A DNA stretch of 58,945 bases from Tilletiaria anomala UBC 951 (GCF_000711695.1 NW_013546910.1:1-58945); one strand, 5' to 3'; shown: positions 45,630 to 57,300, counted from the first letter of the stretch. The notes: a model not told the origin generated them from the letters alone. Made by a program: numbers and translations.

Positions 45630-47078
45630 ATGCAGCCACTTCGTGTGCTGATCATTGGGGGTGGCGTGGGCGGAGCAAGCCTTGCGCACGGGCTCCAACG
45701 GTCCGGAGCCCCAGTCGACGTCAAGGTATTCGAGCGCGAAGAGCACCCTCATTCTGGGCTGCACGGGTATCGAGTGGGCATCAGCCCGCAAGGTGCCCAT
45801 GCACTGCAGCAGCTTCTCCCGGAGGACCTGTTCAAAATGTTTCTGCATACGTCGGCGCTTCCACCGAAGCACTTCGTAATGCTCGACCAGCATCTGGACC
45901 GATTGCTTGCAATGAACATAAGCTCAGTTCCAGAGGACTCAGTAAAGAAGCATGACGCACAACTGCCGGTTGATCAAGAGCATAGCGTGTCGCGCATGAA
46001 CTTGCGACAGGTCCTCTTCACCGGCCTCGGTGATTCGTTGCTGCTCAACAAGCAATTCGTCCGGTACGAGCTGCACGACGGTGGTAATTGCACAGTGACA
46101 GCTCATTTCGCTGATGGCACTAGCTATGACGGTGACATACTGATCGGTGCAGACGGCTCAAGGTCATCAGTGCGGAAGCAACTGCTGCCTGACGAGAAAG
46201 TCTTCGAGACGGGCATAATCGCGCTGGCAGCCAAGTTCCCGTTATCTGTCCTTTCCGACAAGGGAAAGAGCAATGCACCGGATCTGCCGGAAGAGTGTCA
46301 GCGTGCAGTGACCATTCTAGTCGGCAAAAATGGCGTGGGCGGCAGCCTCCACTCCATGGCCTTTCGGGACGCATCCCAACTCGACGCAGCTGAGCGCGAC
46401 AACTTTAAGGACCTGCTGGATCGGTGTGAACCGTCCATGCAAAGCTGGGCGCATTGGGCGTTATGGGGATCGGAAGACAAGTTTCAAGCGGATATTGACC
46501 AGCGCAAAGGGAAAGGCGTGATGGACGCTGCAAAGGACCTGATAAAGCAACAAGGATGGTCCGAAGGCATGCTGCGCCTGATCGAGCTCTCTGACCCGTC
46601 CTCCGCTTTCTCAATTCGCATCAAAACGAGCGAGCCGCGCAAGGCAGGCTGGGAACCATCTGATCACGGCGTGGCGTTGCTTGGTGACGCGGTACACACC
46701 ATGGCGCCAGGGAAGGGCATCGGCGCCAATACGGCGCTCAAGGACGCGTTGCAGCTGTGCAACAAGCTTGTCGCTCTCTCGTCCGAGCTCAAGTGCGATA
46801 TCGACACGCCGGTCGTCGGGCCCGAGCGACGCAAGCTTGTCAAGGCGGCAATCGGTGCGTATGAGGAAGAAATGCGAGGATACGCCTATCCCGCGGTCAT
46901 TGCTTCGCGCTCGAGGATGGACGCTAGAGGGTGGGAGCATCATTACCCGCTCTACTCGGCCATTCTGTACTGGTGCATGTGCACCCTTCTTAGGCTCGTT
47001 GATCGCTCGTCCGGATTCAAGGAGCTCATGCGCAGGCAGATGATCAAGGGGAGGGCACGAGAAGAGGCGTCGGAATGA
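45630..47078 (+). CDS. FAD-dependent monooxygenase (salicylate-hydroxylase-like fold)
   Basis: A single exon gives 482 residues from ATG 45630. The FAD-binding Rossmann motif is LIIGGGVGGASLAHGLQ at residues 7-23. The DG motif is DILIGADGSRSSVRKQLLP, and the second FAD-contact GD motif is LGDAVHTMAPGKGIGANTAL. These three define class A flavoprotein monooxygenases, which use NAD(P)H and O2 to hydroxylate aromatic or polyketide substrates. The region SGLHGYRVGISPQGAHALQQ is typical of the fungal branch. Near the C-terminus MDARGWEHHYPLYSAILYWC may be membrane-associated. The substrate cannot be inferred. The next two metabolic genes (FAH-type hydrolase, LDH2-type dehydrogenase) would fit a small catabolic pathway. 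The family is certain, the role open. Confidence 0.9.
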   Translation: MQPLRVLIIGGGVGGASLAHGLQRSGAPVDVKVFEREEHPHSGLHGYRVGISPQGAHALQQLLPEDLFKMFLHTSALPPKHFVMLDQHLDRLLAMNISSVPEDSVKKHDAQLPVDQEHSVSRMNLRQVLFTGLGDSLLLNKQFVRYELHDGGNCTVTAHFADGTSYDGDILIGADGSRSSVRKQLLPDEKVFETGIIALAAKFPLSVLSDKGKSNAPDLPEECQRAVTILVGKNGVGGSLHSMAFRDASQLDAAERDNFKDLLDRCEPSMQSWAHWALWGSEDKFQADIDQRKGKGVMDAAKDLIKQQGWSEGMLRLIELSDPSSAFSIRIKTSEPRKAGWEPSDHGVALLGDAVHTMAPGKGIGANTALKDALQLCNKLVALSSELKCDIDTPVVGPERRKLVKAAIGAYEEEMRGYAYPAVIASRSRMDARGWEHHYPLYSAILYWCMCTLLRLVDRSSGFKELMRRQMIKGRAREEASE

Positions 47079-47540
47079 ATTCATCGAAGGCAGATATCTG
47101 GTGAGAGGTGACACAGCTTGGGACTTTATGACCTGTATGTCCAAGGCCCGAAACAGCCGATCAACGGGGCTTCCTTACGTCCTGCCGTCTAACGTGCCTA
47201 AATGTGTGGAATCTATTCGAATATCCATGCTCGATTCGATGGCGTGCGTTTGCTTCACTCCCACCGCGTGATCGATGTTTAAGTCGAACAGAGCTTCCCT
47301 CGCTTGGATAACTGTACAGCGCTGCGGACGGGGGATGATTTCTGGTGTAAGCTACATCACCAAATTGTCGAATATTGAGTTCTTGCATTTTCGTGCGCTG
47401 TATCGTACACCTACCACATATCCCCCTCAAATAGACTGCGACACACCCTTGTCCAAAGGGAACGGTCGCATGGTTTCCGATCATGATAGGCAATATACTT
47501 CACAGAAACCGGGAGCAGGCATCACCATTAGCAATTACAT
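47079..47540. other. convergent 3' intergenic region
   Basis: This lies between the 3' ends of the monooxygenase and the FAH-family gene. No gene is seen. Confidence 0.4.
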
Positions 47541-48756
47541 TCACGATATGCGCTGTAGCCACAACTCCACATTGTGCTTCCCATCTTCCGTATTTGACAC
47601 AAGCTGTGCTTGCCGCGGTGCTTTTGCCCCTACTTTTACCTGAACACTCGCGACCTGCTTCCACTCTTCCACATGTTTGCGTTCGTCATCTGAGCTTTGC
47701 GTCTTTCCTTGGCCCTCGTACCGATCCTGATCCTGAATGCTTCTGTCTATTCGCTGTGTCCGCATCGTCGCACAGAGCGTGTCGCCGACGTAAAATGGCC
47801 CAGGGCTGGCGGGAGAGCCAGTCATGATGATATCACCGGGTACGAGCGTCATAATGCTAGATGCATATGCTACGAGCTCGGCGATGCTGTACACCATAGA
47901 CGATGTGTTGCCACTTATGACTGTCTTGTCGTTCAGCTGTGTACACAAGACAAGAGGCGCGTCAGCGAGTTTGCATGAAAAGGATCTGTGGCACTTCGAC
48001 AACATACCTTTAGGCTGAGCTCCACATTTGCCGGGTCCGGAACGTCATCCAGCGGCACAAATCCGCTGAGCGGCGCGAAGCCGTCAATCGCTTTCGAGGT
48101 GGTCCATGGTAGCCCTCGTTGCTTGGCATCATCCAATACTTCTTTTAGGGCAAGTTCAATTCCAAGCACTGCGAGCTTAATATAATTCAGCTACTCCACT
48201 TTCTCTTCTCATTTCAAAAGAGTTGAGTCTCACCGTATCCCGCTATGCAATCACTCGCTTGTGAAACAGTAACATCTTTTGTCTGCTTTCCAATGACAGC
48301 ACACAGCTCGACCTCATACCATCCCATACAAATTTTGTCCGGGTCGCGCGGACACGACGGGAGTAATGCTTTCCCACCGTTTACTATCGCAGAGGTTGGA
48401 GGCATGAGGAACAGCAGCGGCTCAGGGCGCGCCTTAGGCCGCTTGGCATCCGGGAAGTTGTAGTCGTAGCTGCGGCCGATGCAAATGAGCTTGCTCGGCG
48501 GCGGCGGTACTAGTTGTGATTGCCCGAGTACGGGAGTATAGATGACGGCACTGCCTCTAGATGAGTCCCCTTTTATTATACAACCATCCAGCGAGGAGTC
48601 TGTATCGGTGACACGCCCTAACGACGATGAGGATGAGGGTTCATTCAACGCGCCCGCTTCCTTGTGTCGAGGCTGATATCGCGCCTGTCGCTCCTCATGT
48701 TTAGCCCCGATGGTATCCCATGTCTTGGCGATGCGCTTGACTTCTGGAAGAATCAT
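47541..48756 (-). CDS. fumarylacetoacetate hydrolase family protein (FAHD1-like)
   Basis: Three exons on the minus strand (48234-48756, 48008-48168, 47541-47936) give 359 residues. The FAH fold hydrolyses or decarboxylates C-C bonds in keto acids (acylpyruvase, oxaloacetate decarboxylase). Motifs are LICIGRSYDYNF, MGWYEVELCAVIGKQ with the metal-binding E-x-E, the FAHD1-type LALKEVLDDAKQRGLPWTTS, GFAPLSGFVPLDDVPDPANV, MVYSIAELVAYASSIMTL, and PGDIIMTGSPASPGPFYVGD. A charged insert (about 45 residues, RTQRIDRSIQDQDRYEGQGK onward) sits between the conserved GDTL region and the final strand, and a Ser-rich insert lies near the N-terminus (LNEPSSSSSLGRVTDTDSSL). Introns of 65 and 71 nt have GT-AG ends. 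The gene shares a 650-base upstream region with the LDH2-type dehydrogenase. Confidence 0.87.
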
Positions 48757-49408
48757 TGTCTGTCAAGTGCGTGAGGACGTAGTCTAAAGATTGAGATGTT
48801 CCCAAGACCGGAACCGAGGGCAGTGAGTGTTCGGGAGCGTCCCTTCAGCGTCGGGCGTTCCGAAGATGTGAGGTTTGGGAGCACCCAACAGAAGAGCGAG
48901 TCGACCCTGGTTGGATCCGCTCTGGCGCACGGGCTATCAGCAGAGAGACATTCGACTCGCCATTATTCACTAACCCTGGTTTGGCCCATGTACATGGTGC
49001 ATACCACGCTGGATGCAAAAACGTCTGTGTTCGAGATGTTGATTCGGCGAAGATGAGAAATGATTGTGCGTGAGTTCAGTCAGTAACTGTGTGACTACAT
49101 GCTGCACATCGGGGAAAGCCAAAGTAGGGTTATGCGCACGCTATCTAATCGATCTTATCCCATCTCGGCCCGTAGGCCGGCCGATGACCGGTCCGAAGTC
49201 CATAAGGCAGATGTTTGCCCTTCGGGACGCCCCCAACACGCTGACGATCCTTGGGGAAGGAGCATACATTTCCTTGAATCTCAAGCTGTGAAGGCGTCTC
49301 AAGCAAGATTGCGCTCTGGATACAGTGAAGGCTTTCGAGTGCAGACAGCTGCTTCCAACCTTGGGCCAACTGTCACACCCCCTCCAGCAGCTCACACGGC
49401 GCCGCATC
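48757..49408. other. divergent intergenic region (FAH-family / LDH2-type)
   Basis: A 650-base bidirectional promoter region for the two putative catabolic genes. It includes GTAGGGTTATGCGCAC at 49124-49139. No gene is seen. Confidence 0.45.
49124..49139 (+). promoter_or_regulatory. telobox-like motif GTAGGGTTATGCGCAC
   Basis: It lies between two divergent metabolic genes, 270-370 bases from each start. It matches the site at 24849 over TAGGGTTATGC.CAC. Function is not shown. Confidence 0.3.
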
Positions 49409-50604
49409 ATGTCGACCCCAACATGCACCGCTTTAGCGGCATCGGAGAAGTTTGTTCACATCTCGCACGCCGAAGCGCTTCGCTTCGTGACAGAGATCCT
49501 GCGCGGCAACGGCGTATCCGCAGACGACGCGGCCGTCGTGGCCGAATCTCTAGTTGATGCGGACCTGCGCGGCGTTGACACGCACGGCGCCAACCGCATA
49601 CCGTCGTACATGGAGCGAGTGCGGAAGGGCGTGCTCGATCCAAAAGCGCAGATGCAGCTGACTCAGATCACGCCAGTTGTAGGACAACTGGATGCGAAAA
49701 ACGGCGAGTGCCCATCGCCACTCAGAGCACCCATTTAAGCAACGTATGAATTTCGCTGAACAAACTTATTTCGCTTCCAGGTTTTGGAAGCGTGGCAGCA
49801 ATGAAAGCGATGGACTTCTGCATTTCCGCCGCCCAGACGTTCGGCATCAGTATGTGCTCCGTCAAGCACTCGAACCACTTTGGCATGTCCGCCGCTTACG
49901 TCCTGCGGGCATGCGAAGCCGGAATGCTCAGCCTCGTCTTCACCAACTCCTCGCCTGCTTTGCCCGTTTTCGGTGGCACGGAGAAGCTGATGGGCGTCTC
50001 GCCAATTGCATGCGGTGCGCCGTCTAGCAGCGGCGGGACAGATCCACAAAATGGGTGCGCACCGCACTTTGTGCTTGACATGGCACCAAGCATTGCGGCG
50101 CGTGGTAAGATATATAAGGCGAAACGGCGCGGAGAGAAGATCCCGCTGGACTGGGCGCTCGACGCGCACGGCAACGCGACGGACGATCCGGCCGCCGCAC
50201 TTGAAGGCGTCATGCTGCCAATGGGCGGCCCCAAGGGCAGCGCGCTCGCGATAATGATGGATATCTTCAGCGGTGTCCTGTCCGGCTCTGCCTTTGCAGG
50301 CGGAGTTACTAATCCGTACCACCCGACCAAGCCGGCGGACGTGGGCCACTTCATCATGGCTATCAAGCCGGATCTCTTCGTCAGCGCAGACGAGTTCCGG
50401 CAGCGCATGCAGACGCTTTACGATCGCGTGACAGGCTCGACTAGAAGACCTGGCGTCGATCGGATCTTCTTCCCTGGTGAAATTGAAATCGTTACGGCAC
50501 AGAAGCGCAGGAGGGAAGGGATCCCATGGGTACAAGCCGAGATTGAGGGGCTCAATGAGGAGGCGCGCAAGGTGGGCGTTAAGGAGCTGGTACCAATACA
50601 ATAA
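49409..50604 (+). CDS. malate/L-lactate dehydrogenase family (LDH2/MDH2 type)
   Basis: Two exons (49409-49703, 49781-50604) give 372 residues. The family reduces or oxidises 2-hydroxy acids (malate, L-sulfolactate, ureidoglycolate) with NAD(P). Conserved parts are EKFVHISHAEALRFVTEILR, GVDTHGANRIPSYMERV, SVAAMKAMDFCISAAQTFG, CSVKHSNHFGMSAAYVLRAC, VFTNSSPALPVFGG, and GTEKLMGVSPIACGAP. Further parts are HFVLDMAPSIAARGKIYKAK, MLPMGGPKGSALAIMMDIFS and GVTNPYHPTKPADVGHFIMA. The intron 49704-49780 starts with GC rather than GT (GCGAGT...CCAG). Using it rejoins DAKNGFGSVAAMKAM exactly as in the family, while no GT donor nearby does. The family is common in bacteria and patchy in fungi, so transfer is possible. 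The gene is paired head-to-head with the FAH-family gene. Confidence 0.9.
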
Positions 50605-50664
50605 TACAGAAAGCAATGGAAATGCAAACTCTGGATACCCCAGAGCATTGCTGTAGCCCCCTTT

Positions 50665-53237
50665 TCAGCTCAATGGCTTGCCATTGAACACGACCGTGCC
50701 CCTCGGTGCATTTGGCGTCACCGGCGAAGCGCCCTTCTCATTTTGCACTTTCTTCACCGCATCCCTTACAGGCACTTCAGCTAACAGCTTCTTCCCATCC
50801 ACTTTGATTTCGATCGCTTTTCCTTTGTCTCTGGTCTTGATCTGATCGCCATCAGCTCTAGATGACGCTAGTAATTCTCCCTTTTTACGTAAAAAATCGA
50901 GATTGGACTGGCCAGCGGCAGCAGCAGGCTGCACGTTCTCCTGTCGGCCAGAAACAGACGGCTTGCTACTGCTGCTCTTATTGCTCTTCATGCTCGATGT
51001 ATCACCCATCGTTGTTGTAATCGCAGGCGCCCCACTACCGCTGCTCTTGCTCTTGCTCTTGCCTTTGCTCTTGTCCTTGTTCTTGTCCCGAAGAATGACA
51101 GAAGCCGCATCCCACTTGGCGTCCACGTAGCTACCCTCCATCAAGATCTCCTCCTTTTTCGCCTTGCTTTCCCTGCTCTCTGAGGGCACCAAGAATGAGT
51201 AGAGCGACATGAAATCCAACCGCGCAAAGTCAAAGGTGCGGATATTGGATGCCGCATCAGTGGCTTCATGGGACCTGTGACCAAGCATTTTGCTGCTGCT
51301 AAGGTGGCGAAGGATGCGCAGCGGTACCGCCACCGCAGAGGGCACGATGGCATTGCTTGACACTCCATCATATATATCAAGAGATAGGAGAGCGCCTTGC
51401 GTCTCGGCCAAATATGCGGCATCGTACGCCAACATTACCAACGCAGAACGAAAGCTCTTGACCGCTCTGGCAAGGTCCACTTTTCGAGACTTGCGCTTCT
51501 CTCGGCTAACATCAGACGTCTGCAGCTGATCCTTTGCAACTGCTGTGTCTTCCTCGTCGCTGTCAGCCCCTCTGCAACCAGTCTGCGCATCAGGAGACTT
51601 GGATGAAATAATGGAAGCGCTACCGGGAAAGTAGCCGCTGCTGATATGAATGAAGCTCTTCGCCCCTTCAAAAGCAGACGCAGCCATGTCTAACGCACTG
51701 TGACCCACGTTAGCCGTAGGAGTATCCTGCTTGGGAAGCAGTGCTTGGTATGCGCTCTCTTCAAGCTGAAGAAGATGCTTACCAGCTTCAATGCCTGAGC
51801 CGGCCCAGTACTCGCTTGGCTGAATGACAGCGCAAACGTCCCTGCTGCTGTAAGAGGGTTGGAACGGAAGCATTACGCCGAGGTAGGAGCTGAGTAGTTG
51901 AAGCAGCGCTGTTGCGTGTGACACGGCCCCATTGATATCGTCCAGGGCGAAACGATGTATGGAGTGCGGCTGCGGCAAGACGACGCCAAGGATAGTCCAA
52001 TCGCTCGCTGTTGGGCTGATTGTAGTTCTTGACGTCTCCTTTCCCCGCAAAGTGTGTGCTGCTGCGGTAGCAAACGCCTGCTGAGCCCTCAGAGCGATCA
52101 GGCCAGAAACCCTACCTTCCTTGGCAAGCGTCCCAGCAGGAGGCTGGATGTTGAAGAGACCAAGAGTCTCGACGACGAGGAGCTTTCGCGTGCTGTCAAG
52201 CACAGCAGGCGGCGTATTAGCAAAAGATCAAAGTCCGCTCTATAATGTCAAAGGTCTCACACTGATAGGTCCGATGCGAGACGGTCCTGAATTGCGCGCA
52301 GCTCCTCAATCTTGTGCTTTACTCGCGCAACTCTTGCTAATATGCCTGGATACTCCCGGTTATCCATTTCATTCGAGCCAAGCTGGACTGGCCAAGCGCC
52401 CGGGCTCTTGGTCAATACATCATTGTGCTCTTGTTGCTGGAGCTCGAGCTGCTGCGCAGCAGCGAGATTCTGTCTGCGGTGTGCAAGCTCTCTCTTGCGG
52501 CGCTTGAGTGCTTGCTTGAGAGCCGAGACATCACTACTTGACTGGTTCGAATCATGCTTAAGCCGTTGCAGGCTATCCTGTAGCATCGACTGCCAGGCAC
52601 GCGCGCTCCTGTAGATGTGGCCGACGGTGGTTACAGTATCCAAGCCGTCTCTTGGTGTGCTTGAGTCACCATCAGAGAAGGGATTTAGATGCGAAAAGTC
52701 ATTGGCTGCTCTGCCGCCCTTATTGATATCGTTCATCAGATCAGCCACGCTGCTCGTTGGTCCGAGCAGCGCCTTAACTTTCCCTGCACCTTTGACCCTC
52801 TTCTCTCCAATCCTTCTGCGATCTTCAAGATGATCATCGATGCGCTTGGATAGACAGTCCTGACAGAACCAACCTTTGAGCTGCGACTGTTTGCAAAAGC
52901 GGCACTGTCCATCGAATGGGACGCGCTTCGCATGATGGCGAGCACGGTGGCGATGCGAGCCCGAGGGAGGCCGGATGAGATCAGGATGGGCTGCGCTGTA
53001 GCCCATCGCCGTCTTTCCCGGGCGCAAGCGTTCCTTTTCGCTGGGCGTTCTTGGGCTCCCGCTAGCCCTCATTGTACCGCTGCGAGGAACGCCTGCGCTG
53101 CGCAGATTGGACTTGATTGTAGGTGGTCCATAATTTTGAGCCGGCACTTTCCTGTTGGTGCTCGGTTGACCGCCCTCAGCAATCGTGTCGAGCATGATAT
53201 CTAATCTACCATGATTCAAAGCGTCGCCCAATGGCAT
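50665..53237 (-). CDS. Atg14/UVRAG (Vps38)-like autophagy protein
   Basis: Two exons (52261-53237, 50665-52192) give 834 residues. A cysteine motif CRFCKQSQLKGWFCQDC (C112, C115, C125, C128) resembles the N-terminal CxxC pair of Atg14/Barkor. Residues ~215-325 are predicted coiled coil (RLKHDSNQSSSDVSALKQAL, then ELRAIQDRLASDLS). The second exon contains SDWTILGVVLPQPHSIHRFA, LDDINGAVSHATALLQLLSS and YLGVMLPFQPSYSS, the typical UVRAG/Atg14 C-terminal pattern. The end is Lys/Ser-rich (DKSKGKSKSKSSG). Such proteins are adaptors of the Vps34 PI3-kinase complex in autophagy or endosomal sorting. Atg14 is favoured by the Cys motif. An alternative start is MLDTIAEGG, 14 residues later. The intron is 68 nt, GT-AG. 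Confidence 0.8.
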
Positions 53238-54391
53238 TCTTCAGTTGTTGTCGCACTCCAATCGGCGAGGCAGATAGCCTGATCTCACGGATCACATCGG
53301 CTCCGCAATATTGTCCAGACTTGCTCAAGCGCTTCCCCTTTCAGGCGATGATGCTTTGCTCCCATCGAGCTTTCACGATGGCTTGAGGAGTGTACGTTGC
53401 ATCACTCGCAAGGCGTCCAACGCACACGAAGTGATCGACTGACGCAGCATACCTTGTAGCTTTAAGTTCCGTGCACGGTGCGGATCGAGATCGTGAGTTT
53501 GTGCCCTCGTGTGGGCGTGTGCCATAAGCGAAACTCATCGCAACTTTTGTCGGATGTGACCAATTTCAACTTACGAAGTCAGGCACCCTACTATAGCTAC
53601 AACAACTTCATTTGTCTTCCATTTCGCAGCTTCATCTATTTGAAGGCCACGCTGTCTTCCGTGGCACATTCATGCACCGGATTGAGCACACGTTGTTCGC
53701 TGTGGTTAATGAGAACGCGAACAATATATGCTACTGCTGTGCAAAGTCTCTCTAACGACTTGCTGATGGGATTACGCAGGCAAGCAACCGAGTAGAGCGT
53801 TTGCTGCAGCTTAGGTATCTATTGCGTAGCTCGTACCGGGCAGACTTGAGCCCATCTCTCTGTTTGCCGCAAACGCAGTGAAGGAAGATGCCATCAGGAT
53901 ACGAATCGGCGTGGGTCACGACGTTGGTCACGTAGTCACGACATGAGCTTCATGCTGCCACCGGCGGCGAGGCATGTATCCCTATTCCAGTCTATTGCCT
54001 TTCCTCGCCGTAAATGCAGCCCTCGTTCTCGAAGAGACAGATCCCCGGGACTTCTCCTCTCAGAGGGAAGACCTTCGCAAGAAAAGATGCAGCATCCTTC
54101 ACTGCTTTTTCACCGGCTGGCCAGGCCCCAGAGACTTGTAGTGATGATACTGTATAGCCTGGACTATGAAAAGCATGAAAGCATTTCCTTTTACGATGTT
54201 TGTTCCACGAAAAAAAGGAGAAACAGCGCTACGAAACGCGCAAGTGGACCAGGAGAAAGGGTGATGGATGTATTGCGAAATAAGTGAAAATGATGCGAGC
54301 ATGGCAGCGAGTAAAAAGGATTGTACGGGTTGTTTGCATGATGCGATGAGAACGTAGTGATTAAGCAACGAATGTTGGGAGAAGCATCGCC
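53238..54391. other. intergenic region upstream of the Atg14-like gene
   Basis: This 1.15 kb region between two minus-strand genes should hold the Atg14-like promoter and the 3' untranslated region of the PLD-like gene. A cluster of GTCACG motifs lies at 53914-53942. ORFs on either strand show no known domains. Confidence 0.4.
53914..53942 (+). promoter_or_regulatory. cluster of GGTCACG / GTCACG motifs
   Basis: Three GTCACG units occur in 30 bases: GGTCACGACG, GGTCACGTAG and GTCACGACAT. The middle one gives GTCACGTAGTCACG, an E-box-like half (CACGT). The region is far (about 680 bases) upstream of the Atg14-like start. Function is a guess. Confidence 0.25.
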
Positions 54392-57300
54392 TTAGCTCTC
54401 CTTGCCGGTATCTGCGACCTCCCTTCCCGTCGCCCCTCTCCAGATGCCATCCCTTTGGTCCACTTTACCGTAAATGTGTGTGCTCTGGCATCTCCGCAGT
54501 GCGTCCATCCATTCTGAGACGATCTGAGCAGAGTCTACCATGACGTTGCATCTGCGTGTAGGCAGAGACAGGAAGAGAGATTTGTCAGATAGAGCAAAGC
54601 CGACGTAACAGAGTTCGAGGCACTTACTCCTGACTGTGGAACCACGACTGGGTGTCCTGGTTCCCGGAACCGATGATGCCGACCTGCCCGTCGTAAGCAG
54701 CAAATTTGACATGACTACAAGCGAGCGTAGTAACGAACGTCAGTAGGTTGATTGCCAGCCGTTTATGCTGGGCTATCTTGGGTCGGCACGTACCAATTGC
54801 GCTGCTTCCGCACTGCATTCAGCGGCCGCGTCATGTCCTTGCCAGTGTACCAATATACTTCTAGGAACTTTTCGTTTCCCTTCCCCTCCTTGCGCAGTTG
54901 TCTGTAGAGCGCAGTGACAACCTGCTCGTTCGTGCCGCCCTGGAAAGGCATGCTCTCGCTCTTATCGTTGAATCCAAGATCGAGCCAAAGCTCGACACGC
55001 ACGTGCCTTTTAACGCATGCCAGCACGGCCGCCTTGATCGGCGATGCGTTGAGCGTCGGGCTTTGAATAAACACGTGCTTCTGTGCGTACCGGAAGCCCG
55101 CAAGCCAAGCTGCGTCCTGAGGATTGCGGATGTCCGAGTGGCCCGGCGTGCCATGCGGTCGACGGTTGACCATCGCGATCGGTACCGGGGCATGAGGCTT
55201 ATGGAAGATGTACGGCGCAAAACCGAGCAGATCGTCTCCGTCTTCTCCGCCATTCGCAAGGGCTGACAGGAGAGATGCGGGCCTTACATTGCGGTCCTTC
55301 CCAGCTTGCTGCAGCGCCTCGAGCGCGGCGGCAGTGATCTCCCCCTTGACCTTGGAATTGTTCGCAAAGTCCAGCGAAGCGGTGATCTTGTTCAGTCGCT
55401 CAGCAGCGCTCTGCTTCGACGTCGTCGACAGTGTGCGTTGATGCACTCTACGATAGCTTGTAGTGCCGGGCGCGTGCTCCTGCACATCATGTTCAAGATC
55501 TGAAGCGCCCGAGTCGTCTTGCTGGATGCCACAGCTGCTGTCGTTGCGCGAGGCGTTCGTGTCGCCTCGCTGCAGGCCAGGACGCAGAACGTCAATACCG
55601 AGCTGAGAGCGCGCGCTGCTGCTCTCAGCACCTTGTGGTAACGCTTTGAGACTAAGTTGCGATGTACTCGGCTGTGAGATGCCGAGAGCATGTCCATTCT
55701 CCACTTTTGCCTGCGCAGGACAGACATTGACGGTCGTCTCGCCATCTGACGTAGATGACGTGGGGGTATGCTGCTGTGTAGTTGCTGGAATCAGGGCGCC
55801 GCCATCCTCTTCGACGACACTAGTGGGAATATTGAGAGCCTTGATCTTGGCCTGGGCTGCTTCCCTTCTGGCCTTGCGTGCCTCAAATGCGACATTCCTG
55901 CTGGAACTCTCACCGAGGCCGAACACTTCCAGTGCACCTTCAGCCCAGCCAGGCGGTCGTATGCCCTCCTTGTTCATGAGCGCTTCGACTATATCGGCAA
56001 AGTGGCGACGCGAAGTTGGGCTCAGCGGCGCGTCCGCCGACCCGTGCCCTTGCGCATTCGAGTGTACCTGCTGCGCCTGATGCCAGTGGCCGAAGGAGAA
56101 AGAGCCAAAAGGAGAACGTGGTTGCGACAGACTTGAAAGGTTGAGGCCCTCAAAGCCCTTGAACCGCTCGCCAAGCACTTTTTGCGCCCAGAGTGCTCCA
56201 GCCCTGCGAGCGGTCTGGTGCTGATGCTCGTCCAAATGTTCTGCGTTCTCCCTGCTCGAGCCATCCTTTGAATGAGCTAGGCCTTGCACTTCTGCGGGCA
56301 GGGGTACCGCTGCTGACTCCTGTTGATCGCCATGGTCGGCAACGGCATCGGCGTGAGCCTGCTGCTGTTGTTGCGGATAAGACTGCTGTGATTGAGGCTG
56401 GTGTGCCTCCTTGCCTTCGCCGTCCGCGACGCCGCTGCGCCTGCGCATCATGACGCTGTCGACGACATCGCCAAGCGACTGCCGGCGCCCGTACAACCGC
56501 TCCTTCTCGTCCTCGGCCTCCTCGTCGTCCTTCTTGAGGCGCTGCCGTGCGTCACGCGCACGCTCGCGCAGCGCCGCTTTGCTCGCGGACAGATGCGCCA
56601 AGATCCTCTCGATCCCCTCATCCAAATCATTCACCGACTCGCGCAGGGCGTCATTCTGGCCGCCACTGCTGTTACCTTCCACACCATCTTGCCGCTGGCT
56701 GCTGCCATGCGGCTGCAGGTGGTGGATCGAGCTGGCTGGCGCGACGATAGGGGGCGGAAACACCTGCAATGCAGACGCTCCCTGCTGGAGGTTCGTGCAT
56801 TGTGCAGCGACCGAGAACGTCCCGCCGACGTCCTGTACCTCTTCGGGGGGCGCATCGACACCGGCACCCGCGCCCTTCCTGCTCACGTCGGCCGCGTTGC
56901 CTACAGCACTGGCATCAGTGACGGCGAACGCCATGCTGCTCGGCGCGGCTGTCGCGGGCTCCGTGAGGCATGGCAACGGCGGGAGCATGGTGTTGCCCCA
57001 GCTGATGAGCGCGTGGTCGTAGATGCTATTGACGATGTCACCCTCGAGGCGGACACACGCCTCAAGGTTCGGGCGGTCTTGGATATTGTTGCTGTTGACG
57101 AGCGCGACGCGGCGGTCGACGAGCAGCAGCTTCGCGTGGAACGTGCCCATAAGCGGCCGATGGTAGTTGAGGATCTCCATGTGCAGATGCGGAATTTCCT
57201 GCGGCGTCGGCAATCCATTCTCGCGCCACATGTTTGGAGGAACCGCCTTACGTAGCCGGAACAAGTCGGCTAGTGTGCGCGGTCCGCGATCCCACATGAC

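Noticed and set aside
53943-54287. 114-codon plus-strand ORF
   Set aside because: No family resemblance, lies in the 3' region of the PLD-like gene, no splice or promoter support.
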